From Aquilaria yunnanensis (taxonomy: Eukaryota; Streptophyta; Magnoliopsida; Malvales; Thymelaeaceae): 64,000 nucleotides of DNA. The stretch covers positions 53,690,501-53,754,500 of the forward strand of contig CM077596.1 of the NCBI GenBank assembly GCA_039654915.1. Direction: 5' to 3'. Below are positions 15,001 to 26,565 of the stretch, piece after piece (position 1 is the first letter of the stretch; each line of letters starts with the position of its first letter). A model generated the notes under the pieces. It was not told the origin of the DNA. It was given only the letters and a program-made list of their open reading frames with translations, and did no database searches. Position numbers and translations under genes: made by a program.

Positions 15001-15720
15001 ATCCATTTCAGGAGCTAACATTCGATAAAAATGTACTGGAATTGGTTCTAGTTCAGGCTGAAGCTGAATGGAAAACTCGATGTCCCACTTGGGTGGTAAC
15101 CCAGGCAAATCCACTAGGAACACCTCAGGAAATTGATTGGCTATGGGAATTTCCTTAAGTTCATCCTCTATGCCCACCCCATTCAAGGTATAATACACTT
15201 CCTCATTGAATATGAGGATGGAGTCTATAAGTCTAAGGTGCAAACTTCTAGCATTAGTTGATAGCCCTCTTGTGCAAGTCACTCTAGCTCGCTGAGCATC
15301 ACTAACATCGACTGAGTGATTAGGACAGTCAATTTGTGCCTTATGTTTACTTAGCTAATCTATTCCCAACACTAGGTCATATGACCTCAATTCTATAACC
15401 CATAATTCATAGGCAAAGTCGAGGTTGCCTAACTACAAGGGATACCTGGCAACCAACTCATTGGTCATAATAAAACTCTTCCCTGTAGTTCTAATGAGTT
15501 TTAACTCATCAAAGATATCACACTGTAATTTTAATCTATCTACCAAGGCAAATGATATCACAGAAAGAGTAGCACCAGTATCAAATACTATTCTAACGAT
15601 ACCATTCTGAAATGTAAAGTTACCTTAAACGGTGGCTGGTTCTTTGGTAACTTGACTAGCCAAGGTGAAAAATCTCAACTCAACGGTTGCTGAGGCCACA
15701 CTAGGTAGATTTCCTATGGT
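15001..15720 (-). pseudogene. Gypsy protease region, degenerate
   Basis: The minus strand reads FDTGATLSVI across about 15553-15585, with the catalytic Asp-Thr-Gly-Ala encoded at 15571-15582. Further on (14986-15282) comes the linker before RT, with FPEVFLVDLPGLPP, the usual spacer of chromoviruses. Stops separate this from both gag and RT. Confidence 0.8.
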
Positions 15721-16946
15721 AAGGGGTACAGGGGGCAGATTCCTACGTGGACCCGACAAGGGTTGAGCCCGTGGGCATTCCCTTGCCTAATGACCACTTT
15801 GTCCATAGTTGTTGCAACTGTTAGTTCCCAAAGTGCATGGCTTGGAGCCATGAAATCTCTTACACCTGGGGCACAAGCCCCATTTCTTCCTCTTGGCCGA
15901 CCATTGAGTCTCAGTTGCCTTCCCTTCCATTGGACATTTTCCAGCATTCTTTCCTAGGTTGGATGGCCCAACCTCCACCTTCTTACTTTGAATCCTTGAG
16001 TCTTCCAACTCCCTCTCAAGAGCTAATCCTTTTTGAACCATTTGGTGATAGCTCCGATCCACTGTTGCCATGTATCTTTGAAGCACAGGCTTAAGGCCTT
16101 ATAGTAATTTCATGGCCTTGAGCTCATCATTTTCAGCCATGTATGAAGCATATTGAATGAGCGAGTTATAACGCTGCTCATAGTCTCTTATAGACATCTC
16201 TTATTTAGTGAGATTTTCAAACTGAATCCTTCTTTATTCTTGAGCCACCTCACTAATATACTATTTTTGGAACTTCTTCTTGAAGTCTGACCACTTGAGC
16301 ACATTTTTCTTATGCTTCGGTCAATTTCTATTAATCTCCTTTAGCATTTCTAAAACTTCATCCCACCATAAGCTAGCCCTCCCTCTAAAAAAGAAAGGTA
16401 CTAAGGCCATCCTCTGCTCTGACTTATAACCTCCACAAGTAAAAAGTCGATTCATCCTATTCAACCAATCCTTTGCCTTATCGGGGTCACCTAACCCATC
16501 AAAGCTTGGTGGGTCAACTGTCTTGAATTTCTCAAGCAACCTCATTTGATACGGGGTTTTTTCCCTCCTTAGAACTTCCATAACTTCCTACTCCTCCTCA
16601 TGGTTCTGCCTATCATGAACCCCAGGCACTTGCCGATGGTCAACATGCCTTTCATGACCTTGGGGTGGGTCATTACCTTGGTCATCATCTTCCTGTACAG
16701 CCCCTCTATTCTCCTAGTCTTGAAATAACTCATTCATTATGGTGGTCATGCCTTGTGCCACTTGCACCAAGGTCTGTGTCTTCCCCTGAAGTACTTTGGA
16801 TATTTCATCCAACCTTGCCATAATTGGAACATTAGAACCTTCACCAGGTTCCCTTGCCTCTCTAGAAGCCCCTAACCTTGTGTCAACCATAACAACTTGT
16901 AACCAAAGCCAAATGACATTCCACAAGTGTTGAATAGTACTAGCCA
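15721..16946 (-). pseudogene. Gypsy gag, degenerate
   Basis: Minus strand. The retrotransposon gag core is at 16321-16581 (FKTVDPPSFDGLGDP, ALVPFFFRGRASLWWDEV). The C-terminal nucleocapsid lies near 15780-15830 with one zinc knuckle in which the second Cys reads Tyr (CNNYGQSGH) and a stop follows the His. The N-terminal segment at 16714-16946 ends where the leader and primer site begin. Several stops split it. Confidence 0.82.
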
Positions 16947-17004
16947 TCCTAGCACATGGACTTTAAACTAGATCTCAGTCCTAGCCTCCAATGTCTATGA
17001 ATCG

Positions 17005-17018
17005 AGCTCTAATACCAA
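17005..17018 (-). promoter_or_regulatory. Primer binding site, initiator tRNA-Met type
   Basis: The minus strand reads TGGTATTAGAGCTC two bases after the end of the 5' LTR (17021). Plant LTR elements commonly have TGGTATCAGAGC here, complementary to initiator tRNA-Met. One C reads T. Its position confirms the minus orientation and the LTR boundary. Confidence 0.85.
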
Positions 17019-17020
17019 AC

Positions 17021-20000
17021 TAACATGGCTGCCCTTGGCTTAGCCCAGGAAGCTTGTGAAAACGAATCTCATAGTGGTTGCAATTAACTAGCTATATATG
17101 TGCATGAATTAAAACATCATGAAACTAGTTGATTACCCTAGAAAATGCAAGATGCATGCTTATTTAGCTTTGACTTAAGTACATAGAAACCATAAAACAT
17201 TCACATGGCCAAGACACTTTTTCATAAAAATCAAGTTCAAAAGTCAAAGCTGCTTACATAATCAACATTTGTATTATCATTACTACACATAATAACCATG
17301 TGAGGGCATCCAACCAAATTATAATAAGGCCCCTTACCCAAAAGCAACCCTAGAGTCTAAAGCTCCAAACATAGACATGGGAGGCAACTAGGCATACAAC
17401 ATATACAAGCATCTACTGAGTTCCTCCCAATTGACTCCCACCTTGGAGATGAGGCCTAGTAGCGAGTCATAAAAGTTTATCCACGTACTAAGAAAAATAC
17501 TATAGTTAGTACTGTTACTTCACTGACGAGCAATTAAGAAAACTAGAATCATAAAGATTCCCATAACAATATACCTACAATAAAAGACTATTGCGATAAC
17601 ACTTAGCGGTTATCGAGCTCAACACAATCAAAATCTGCACAACATAAGATAAGGGAGTGAGAATTTATAATTTTTAGTAAGGGATCTTTACCTGCAATGA
17701 AAATGCTAAGGACAACATATATATTATCATATGTAATCTACTGTGAGCATGTACATCGTGAGGCTAAACATATGCATATATATTTCATTCCCTTAGGACT
17801 TGTCCTCTACCTAGTCCTTAAACTATAAGGCAAAGCCTTGTTTACTAGTAGGTATTGCTCACTAGCCTAACTAGTAAAGTTCATCACTAGTTGAACCTCC
17901 CTTATGTTCTACAGGGGCATTATGGTTGAACTGAAAGTTCCTAGGTCCCGAAGAACCCATTAGGTATACTAAGGTTTCCTCATCAAGACCTTGAACCCAG
18001 AGGAACAACTAAGGTCTCAATGGTACTAAACCTTCTGTCACACCCCACACAGGCCCCAGCCCATGTACACTCTGTGCCACTCACCAACCTCTACCCAGAA
18101 AGTTCAAACCACTTAAGGTTTCTAAGTGTTGTTATTAGAGTTTTGTTAGCCAACTTTCTTTAGGTAGATTAGGCTTATCAATTATGGGCCTGGGTGGTAG
18201 CCCAAGAAGTTTTGACAGCCTTGTTGTTTACTTTATCAATTTACTTGCAGCTTAAGAAGGCCCGACCCATTACTTGCAAAACAAGCAACTTGCACTTTTT
18301 CTCTTTAAGTGCTTAATTTGTGTGCAATCAAGTGTACTAGTTCAATGCATGACAACAAAGAAGCCCACATTGCTTTTCAATTTTGAAAACACATACTTTT
18401 CATGTCATGAACATTCGGCCATATTAAGTACACAAGCATATAAACTTCACATGCACACATTCATATTCACATAAGCCAAGGAAACTTGGCAATTAAGCAA
18501 CCATAGAGTCCAAAGTACTAAGAGCCATCCATGGCCCAAAGGTCTAAGTCCAACAAGCAACACAAGGTCCAAATCTTACAAACCCATACACAAGGCCCAT
18601 AGTTCGAATACTACCCAAATATACTCAAATGTGCTACACAATGAACACAAAGGGTACATGCCCAAGTAGGCCATCCATAGGCCAAAACACTACACATAGT
18701 CTCCAAAACCACTGCTCACAATACAAGCACTTTTCTAGCACAAGTCCCACTGCTAACATCCTGCAAACTTAATTCATAAGTTTGACCAACATAAGACTTA
18801 AATATATAAATGCTCAATTTCAATGCCAAGAGTGAATGGCACACATACCTTGCACAACAAGCAAATCTTGGTACTCAAAACCAAGCAATATAAACACAAG
18901 GCCAATACTACTCAAGCTCTTTTCATTTTCCTGAAAAATTCAATAGTAAGGGTAGTGAGTTTTACAACTCAGTAAGGATCCACTACGACCATATAAGGTC
19001 TATTAAGCTATGCATTAGCTTAACCTCCTTAAATAAGCTTGTACCTACATCCAAAGACAAGAAAACATGGAAAAGACATGGTATACAAAAATTGGTAGCA
19101 AGGTATATCACATAAACAATCACATAATAATGGGTTAGCATGTACAAACAAGCACCAAAAGCACACAAACACACACACACAACCCATAGAACCATTCGGC
19201 CATAAAGCCCCAGCAAGTGTCCATGTGCCTTGGCACACAAGTCTTCATCATTTGATCTCCATTCCCCTTGAGCTCTCAAGTTACTTGATGGATTGGACTA
19301 ACCCACCAAGAACTCTAACACTTGCCATTATTGATTAGCTAATCAACCCATTGAACCATTAGTTCAACAATGCCCTTCAAGCATACTAAAATCATATGGT
19401 TTAACTTGACCATCAAATAGTAGCTCTATCTACTTGTCATGGAAGAAGTACCAAGAAATCAAGTAGACCATGGATCCTTACCCTCAAATAAGGCTTGAGT
19501 ATATTCGGCCAACACAAGTTTCTTCTCCAACAAGTTTCAAATTTTCGCAACAATGGTGTCATAGCACAAATCCTCAAACACAAGCTTGCTTTCTTCAATT
19601 TGAGCTCAAAATCCCAAGTCCTTCAGGCCTTTCATATTCAGCCATATTAAAAAATGTTCATGAGTTACACATATCATATATGTATACTCATTAAAACACT
19701 AATCCAAGGCTAAGAACACCATTACTCACCAAGAAACACACATGCACAATTTCAGCCATGTAGTGTTCTTTGAGTTCAAAGCTTTCAACTTGTAATCTAA
19801 GGTTGTCTAGCATAAAACAACCATTAATTAGCCAACATAAAAACTTGTTCATGGAAATATACCAAGAAATCCAAGTGTACTTGAGTTTACCTCAAGATTC
19901 AAAGTTTTCTTCCTTCACTTTGAGCTCAACTTCACAAACATCACATGCATGCTTCTCTCCTTGCTTAAGCTTCAAGAAAACACCAAGAACATGCAAGAAC

Positions 20001-22293
20001 ACATTCGGCCATGGCTGGATTTCCTCATTATCAAGCATGATTCTTCATGCAAACAAGGGTTTCACAAGGCTTTTCTGACTATCTCTCAAGATCACTCAAG
20101 AAACTAGCTTGATTTTGCTATGAACATGCAAGAACTCATGAGAACAAGGATGAACACCAAGAACACTTGGGGTTTCGGCCAAGCTCTCTCTCTAGCTCAC
20201 AAATGCAGCAACAAAATGCCAAGGCAAGAGAATGTATGTTGTTCTCCTAGTATGGCTGGTTGTTGGCCTCCAAATTCCCATTAAACAATGCCATAATCTT
20301 CCACCATCACCATTAGAAAACTATTTTCTTCCACCATCCATTAAACTAGTATTTTCTTCTCCCAAGAATCCCCATTGTTTATTACTCCACTAGCCAACTC
20401 CCCCATTAAATATGTATATGTATGGCCGGCCCCCATTAAAATATTCATGAAAATGGGCTAATGCCCACTTAGCCCTCCATCAAGTTTGCATGGCTAGTTT
20501 TGTCCACTTCTGGTTTGCAGCTTCAATTGTAGCACTAGTTCAAGTTTTCAATTGAGTCCTCCAACTTCATTTCTTGCCATACCATACATAGTCTTTCATT
20601 TATGTGCAATTTGGCTCATAGAATTGCATAGTTCCATGCTAGTCACTAGTTACTAGTCCAATTTGGTACTAGAGCTTTATTTCATGACATAGTTCACATA
20701 GAACTTTTATATGTGTCATTAAAACACATAGTTTTCATAGTCTTGCATTCTCATCACCAAGACCATGTTCAATTAAGTCCCTCTCAATTTATTTTGTATG
20801 TTCTCATCCTTCTCTTCTTGGCCTTAGCCAAGCACTGAAAAGATGGTCCTGACACCTTCCACCTCTTCTAATGGAGTATAATTGTGGTCCTTTAACTAGT
20901 TTTCTGATGAAGTGCACTTACTATCCAAGAACTATAAGAAAACCCCTACATCATGAAAGAGTTTCGGGAGTTCCGGAGTGCCATTGTATATTTACAACCC
21001 TTAAACACCCCTAGGACCCTCCCGAATCTCTCTCGGATCCTCCAACAAAAAGTCAAGTTTGCTGGAAAAATAGGCCATTAGGGTTGCGGTGCTGCAATGC
21101 CACAGGCTTTTCCATTTGAATGATTTTGGAATCATGTCCTACATGCTGTAGCGCCGGCGGCACTGCAAGCGTTGCAGTGCTATTGCCATGTTGTGTCCTC
21201 GATGCTCCAACATTGGTGGCATTAAGGACACAACCCCTGATTCCAAGAAAAGCCTCATAAGCCTCTTAGGAGGCTTCTTATGGGCTCTAAGCAAACTTTG
21301 GACACCTCCAATCATCATCTACCTATAAAACAACTTGCATATGCCATAATTACACCATTGGAAATATCCTATGATGCATCAAAACATTACACAAACCACA
21401 AATCTAAGCCTAGTCCACCATAAACATACTTACCCTCTGTCAATGCTATTCACAAAACTACTTGATTTCATTAAGCAACACCACTCAAATAGCATCAATT
21501 GAACATAAAACTTTAAATCCCTTACCTCAATTTCAAGTAACAAGTAATGATTATGCAACTCTTCATGAAGAATAAAGTTTCACAAGTTTATACCTAAGTT
21601 CCAAGCAAACCAATGCAAATGACACCAAATTACCAACTACTAACCAAAACCCAAGCTTCAAATCAACAAACAAATATGAAACAAGCAAGAATTCAAGGTT
21701 ACCTCTCTCCAAAAATAAGAACCCAACTAGAAATGTGGAAAACACTTTTAAAACCAAGAAATAAGCTTGAAACAAGTGCCCCAAAGCTTATACACCCTTT
21801 GAGACTTCAAATCCTACCTAGAATATTTGTTTTTGACCAAAAATTGAAGGAGAAATAGAGAGGGGAAGAAGGAACTTGGGTTCGGCTGGAAAAATGGGAA
21901 TTGTAGTAGCTAGGAACACTTTACCCAGTTTTAAACCTCATTTTCCAGCAAGTCGCCAAAGTTTCTTAAGTTTGCCAAAATAAACCCCTTCCCAAAATAG
22001 TAGTTCTAAGTCAAAACATTGTCAAAGCTTGTTTACTTAGGCTAATTTTGGGTTTAAGACAAGGGCTAGGTTTCTAAAACTTAATTTTAACTCCTGGGGC
22101 ATGGCCTAACACTTTAGGAAGTAAAATTACCATTTTACCCCTGACCTCTTTTGGTGCCATAAACTACTCAAAACTTAGTGAACCTTGTCCAAATTACTTA
22201 ATCTTGCTTAGTTAACTTGAAATAAGGCATTAAACTATAAATTTAACTAATTTATCTCCTTTAGATGAGTTTTCCACTAGGAGGGCCGTAGTA
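17021..22293 (-). repeat. 5' LTR of the gypsy element (contains a solo LTR)
   Basis: Homologous to 8633-12201 in the same orientation. The outer end on the minus strand is TACTACGGCC (22293), a mutated form of the TGTTATGGCC seen in the sister LTR. It is followed by the duplication GTTGT at 22294-22298. The part at 18036-20854 is a separate insertion. Confidence 0.92.
18036..20854. mobile_element. Solo LTR, 2819 bp, inside the gypsy 5' LTR
   Basis: Ends are TGTCA and TGACA, perfectly inverted. The 5-bp duplication CCTTC is at 18031-18035 and 20855-20859. The empty site is visible in the sister LTR near 9623 (ACTAAACCTTCCACC). No coding capacity is recognisable. On the minus strand its opening (GCTTGGCTAAGGCCAAGAA, then a GAGGGACTTAATTGAAC block) resembles the opening of the solo LTR at 40863-43598, so the two probably belong to related LTR families. 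Confidence 0.9.
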
Positions 22294-23230
22294 GTTGTGG
22301 TAAGGGAGACCTTTTATTCGAATCATTATGCTATTCAGGTCTATCTTTGGCCATCTGTTAGGACCTAGTAAGGGAAGCAGCATTTTCGCTTTGAAGCCAT
22401 GTGGCTTAAAGAATGGGAATGTAATCAGGTTACAACACGGTCTTGGAATTCAGATGCACATCAAAAGGTCAATTTTTGATCAAATTGGACGTGTCCAGGA
22501 AGCTCTTAAAGTGTGGAACGAAAATACCTTTGGCCATGTGTAGCAGCAAAAAAAAGAAAGAGCTTTTAAAGTGCCTCAAGGAGACTAGCAGTTGCCCGTC
22601 GGACTGAGTTTAGTTCAAGCTTTTATGGGATCTTAAATGAACCCTAAATGAGATAATGCACCGAGAAGAAATCATGTGGAACCAACACTCTCGGGTCATG
22701 TAGTTAAAAGAAGGTGATAAGAACTCGACTTTATTCCATATGTATGCACCTAGGAAGAGATCAAATAGTTATATTCATCGCATTTGTGATGTGGATGGAT
22801 CTTGGAGGGATGAGGTGCCAGATATTGCAGAGGTGGCTATAAGTTATTTTTCAAACCTTTTCTCGACAAGCTCACTTAGAATTTTGAGGTGGTGTTAAGC
22901 TGCATAAAGCAAAGGGTAACAACTAAAATGAGCCAGGAGCTTACTCAGCCTTTTTTGTAGGAGGAGATTTGTTGGGCCTTATTTGATATGTATTCGACAA
23001 AGGCCCCTAGGGCTGATGGTCTTCCTGCCTTGTTTTATAAAAAATTTTAGAGTGAGGTGAGTCCTTCAGTTATTGATTTCTACCTTAGTGTCCTTAATAG
23101 AGCTAGAGGTGTGTAGGATATTAATCGTACTCTTATCACACTAATCCCAAAGACAAAAAATCTGGAGAGAATGGAGAACTTTTGGCTAATCCACCTTTGT
23201 AATATCTTGTACAAAATCATTTTAAAAGCC
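22294..23230 (+). mobile_element. L1-type LINE, part 2 (end of endonuclease, start of RT)
   Basis: Continues the LINE after the gypsy element; 22294-22298 is the duplicated GTTGT. Broken plus-strand frames read the end of the endonuclease, then the pre-RT region with the KAPRADGLPALFYKKF box (about 22995-23050, family pattern KAPGPDG) and LITLIPK (about 23130). The sequence stops inside the next RT box at ATTTTAAAAGC and resumes at 30430. Stops and frameshifts are frequent. Confidence 0.85.
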
Positions 23231-23244
23231 AATACTAGAAAAAG

Positions 23245-24290
23245 GTAATTTAACGATGACAGAATTAATGATGGCTAAAATCGTCACTAATTAAAGACAG
23301 CAAATAGTTGCTAAAAGTTCGATGAAAAATTAGCAATGGCTATTTGTTGTTAAAATTAGTAACGGCTTGCCATCACTAATTTAAGGATGGTTAATTGTTT
23401 CTAAGTTTAGCGACATCATCCCCTTACTAATTTAGTAATAGTTAGCCACCACTAAGTCTCTGCTAAATTTAGTGACGGTTTATTATTACTAATTTAGCGA
23501 TGGTTAACCATTGCTAAGTTTAGCGACATCTTGCCCTCACTAATTTAGCGATGATTAGTCGTCACTAAGTCTTGGCTAAATTTAGTGACGGTTTGCCCTT
23601 ACTAATTTAGTGACGGCTAAGTTTAGCGATACCTTGCCCTCGTTAATATAGCGACAGTTAACCGTCACTAAGTCTTGGCTAACCCTCGCTAAATTATTGA
23701 CAATTAACTATCACTAACTTTAGCAACATCTTGCCCTCGCTAATTTAGTGATAGTTTGCCATCATTAAGTCTTGGCTAAATTTAGTGACGAGTTGCCCTC
23801 GTTAAGATTGAAAAAATTAGCAAGGGTTAATAGTCGCTAAGTCTCGGCTAAATTTAATGATGAATTGTCTTCACTAATTTGTTAATGGTTAGCATTCACT
23901 AGTTGCCCAAGGTCTAGTGATGATTATCAGTCACTAACTGTAGCGACTGTTTGCCCCCATTAGCTTCATTGTATAGTTTCAACTAAAAGTATGGATTAAT
24001 AGATTTATGTGTCTATTAAAAAAATTTAGATTATAATTTAGAATAAAATTTTGTTTTATGACTAAAAATTTATTTCATCTTATTAATTATTTTTCTAAAA
24101 AAATAATTAAGCTATCAACTATTTATGTGTTGTTAAGCTTTTCACATTTTATGTTTAGTGACAGCTAACTGTCACTGAATTTAGTGACGGCTTGTACTCA
24201 CTAATTTAGCGATGGCTAACTGTCACTAAATTTAGTGATGTCTTACCTTTACTAAATACCCAAATATTAGCCACTCTAAGACTTCACTAA
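23245..24290. repeat. Left subterminal repeats of the CACTA element
   Basis: Many degenerate direct and inverted copies of a short motif built from TTAGCGAC(G/A)GTTAGCC and GTCACTAAGT. In CACTA elements such repeats bind the element's DNA-binding protein. They mirror the array at the other end. An AT-rich gap interrupts them at about 23960-24150. Confidence 0.88.
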
Positions 24291-26163
24291 GTGTTAGAAA
24301 AATCTTACGACATGTAGTCCTCAATCAAAGCCGATGAAGTGGTTGTAGCCAGTTGTCACTATATAAACCTTGTGAACGTTTACTTATTGTTTATATTAAA
24401 TCTACTTGTAGGAAGCCAATTATGCTTTTATATTTCACTTGTTTAATTGTATACGGTTAACCTTCACTAAATTATGATGAGTTTTTTTCTCCTATTTCCT
24501 TTTTGTTTGTTTTGAGAATGACCAATCCTATTCTTTAAGTTTATTTTTTTATTGAGATATGTGGACCAATAGAGTTATGTGTGTATAAAAAAAATAAAGA
24601 TTATAATTGAAAATTAAAATTTATCTTATAATTAAAAAACTTTGTATTTTTTTATGAAAAAAATGAAGGAATAAGATAAGTATTTTAGTGGCAGGTAGTT
24701 GTCACTAAGTAATGAGTAGAGGTAGCGATAGCTAAAAGAGAAAAAGTCCTCATAGTATGATCCTACTTGATTCGGTTTTGTTATTGATTTCTGTGAAAAA
24801 TTTTTAGGGGAAGCACTATTTTCAGCTTCGTGTTTCCCTCACCTAGTGCAAGTGACAATCTTTTAGTAAGAATTTTTTTTTATGAATCTTTTAGCAATAA
24901 TTTATTCATGAAAGCATTTACTCTAGCAATGTTGTTCTACTTCGAAGTTATCTGACTACTGCTCCATGAAGGTTTGGTTGAATTCTGAAAACATCGTCAC
25001 AAAAAAAGCATTTTATAATCGGTCTGTTTCCATAATAAACATTGTCCTCTTCCTTATTGGTAGAAATGTTACTGATCTACTGTGGTATAAGTCTCTTCTC
25101 TTATAGTTGTTTCCATTGACATAGGTCATCTTTTGCGATAAAAACTGTTGAAAGCAATGACTTTGACTTGGAGGGTGGTGAGCCCATAAAACACAGAGAT
25201 AAGGCAACCCATGGTAGCAAGATAGTCAAAATACACAACCACGCATTATGTTCAGGTCTTGCATAGCTGTATTCTTAGGTAGACCGGGGTTTTCATAGAC
25301 CCTAACTTTCTTGACCAAATTACCCTTTTTATTATCCCATATATTTGAGTAGTTATTAATGAATGACTGAAATTATGGAATCATGATGACAATAAAAAAA
25401 TCCTAATAAATGCCAGTAACAACCTTGGAAGATGAGAGAATCTTCATAGTTAATCAATATATTTTTTTAAATATAAGAGATAAATATAGATTTCGAATTA
25501 ATCATACATACATACATACACACATATATATTAATGTATGAACTAAAAAATAATTATCTTTAAATTATACACACACACAGATATGTAACTGTACGAATTG
25601 GTAGAAAAAAATAGTAGATGGAGATTTATTATGAACTAGTATGTATATAATTGTACGTATTAATAAATAAAATTTTATATTAAATAATTTATTATTTTTT
25701 GAATTTAAAAGATTATGTCATTTGACTTATATATACACACAAATAAACAAATGTACATTTGAGTACAATCTTATACATTTACAAAAATATTACTCAATGT
25801 ATAAATTTATTTAATTGTATTGTTTAATTTTAAGTGTTGACATCATTATACAAATGAGTACAAGCATTGTATATATCAAAGGTATAGAATTGTATTTATT
25901 CCTACATAATACTATAAGAGAAATTTCAGATACAAAATGTACATAGAAAATTTTTCAAAGTTCGATAGTCACAGTATTTTTGGAATCTATAATTTTGAAA
26001 ATCATCCGGTATTAATCCGTGTCCATATTTGTAAGCCCTTGATTATTGCCTCAACATTCAGCCCATTAATTTCGCAAGTCAACACCATCATTTGATGCCA
26101 TCTTTTAATTGGTATTTACTAGGGGTAAAATCGCCTTATTGATAGTGGGCACACAAACACCCT
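24291..26163. other. AT-rich interior of the CACTA element, no gene seen
   Basis: AT-rich sequence with simple tracts (CATA/CACA/TATA repeats near 25506-25535 and 25568-25580). A last few subterminal-type motifs occur near 24690-24730. No coding sequence is supported. Confidence 0.5.
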
Positions 26164-26565
26164 GGTCCATTGTCAACTGGCTCTCTTGCATATTGCATTT
26201 CTTCCTGCAGCATGATACTGGTGAACAAGTATGTACTTTCCAATTATGATTTCAATGCTGGGATATCTCTAATGCTCTATCAAATGAACAAAGTTAAAGC
26301 AAAGCCCCTGACTGCACCGACAGTGGGGCAGCACTCTATGTTCTTGTGTCCATGTAGTTGCGGTGACTTACAAGTATATCTTCTTTTGTGCTGCAGAATT
26401 TAATCTCGTTGATAATTGTGTCTACATTGAGCCTTCTTGGGGTGGTAACAACAGAACCACTAACATGGAGACTAGTTAAGGTCTGGTTGCCTGTGAATGT
26501 CATATTTGTCGGCATGCTCATTACAAGCATGTTTAGGTTGGAATATCTAGTTCATGGAGTATTTG
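26164..26565 (+). pseudogene. GONST-type nucleotide-sugar transporter, captured exons
   Basis: Fragment of a Golgi GDP-mannose-type nucleotide-sugar transporter (GONST/VRG4 family, multi-pass membrane protein). Exon a, 26164-26283, reads SMILVNKYVLSNYDFNAGIS and ends LMLYQ. Exon b, 26397 onward after GTGCTGCAG, reads NLISLIIVS then EPLTWRLVKVWLPVNVIFVG and weakens after TSMF near 26534-26565. The two exons join in the family order (LMLYQ then NLIS). The donor after exon a is lost (ATGAAC instead of GT). The full protein has about 300-380 residues; about 90 are present. It was captured with an intron, so at the DNA level. Confidence 0.85.

Larger units (their letters stand above)
8633..22293 (-). 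mobile_element. Ty3/gypsy chromovirus-type LTR retrotransposon with two nested solo LTRs
   Basis: Minus-strand element with LTRs 8633-12201 (3') and 17021-22293 (5'), flanked by the 5-bp duplication GTTGT at 8628-8632 and 22294-22298. Removing the nested solo LTRs and one 5-bp duplication each leaves LTRs of 2415 and 2449 bp; the 34-bp difference matches an extra segment near 17.9 kb in the right LTR. Internal region 12202-17020 holds, in minus-strand order, gag, protease, reverse transcriptase, RNase H, integrase and a chromodomain-like tail, all with many stops. It lies inside a LINE. The order and the chromodomain point to a chromovirus (Tekay-like by feel; clade not tested). Confidence 0.93.
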
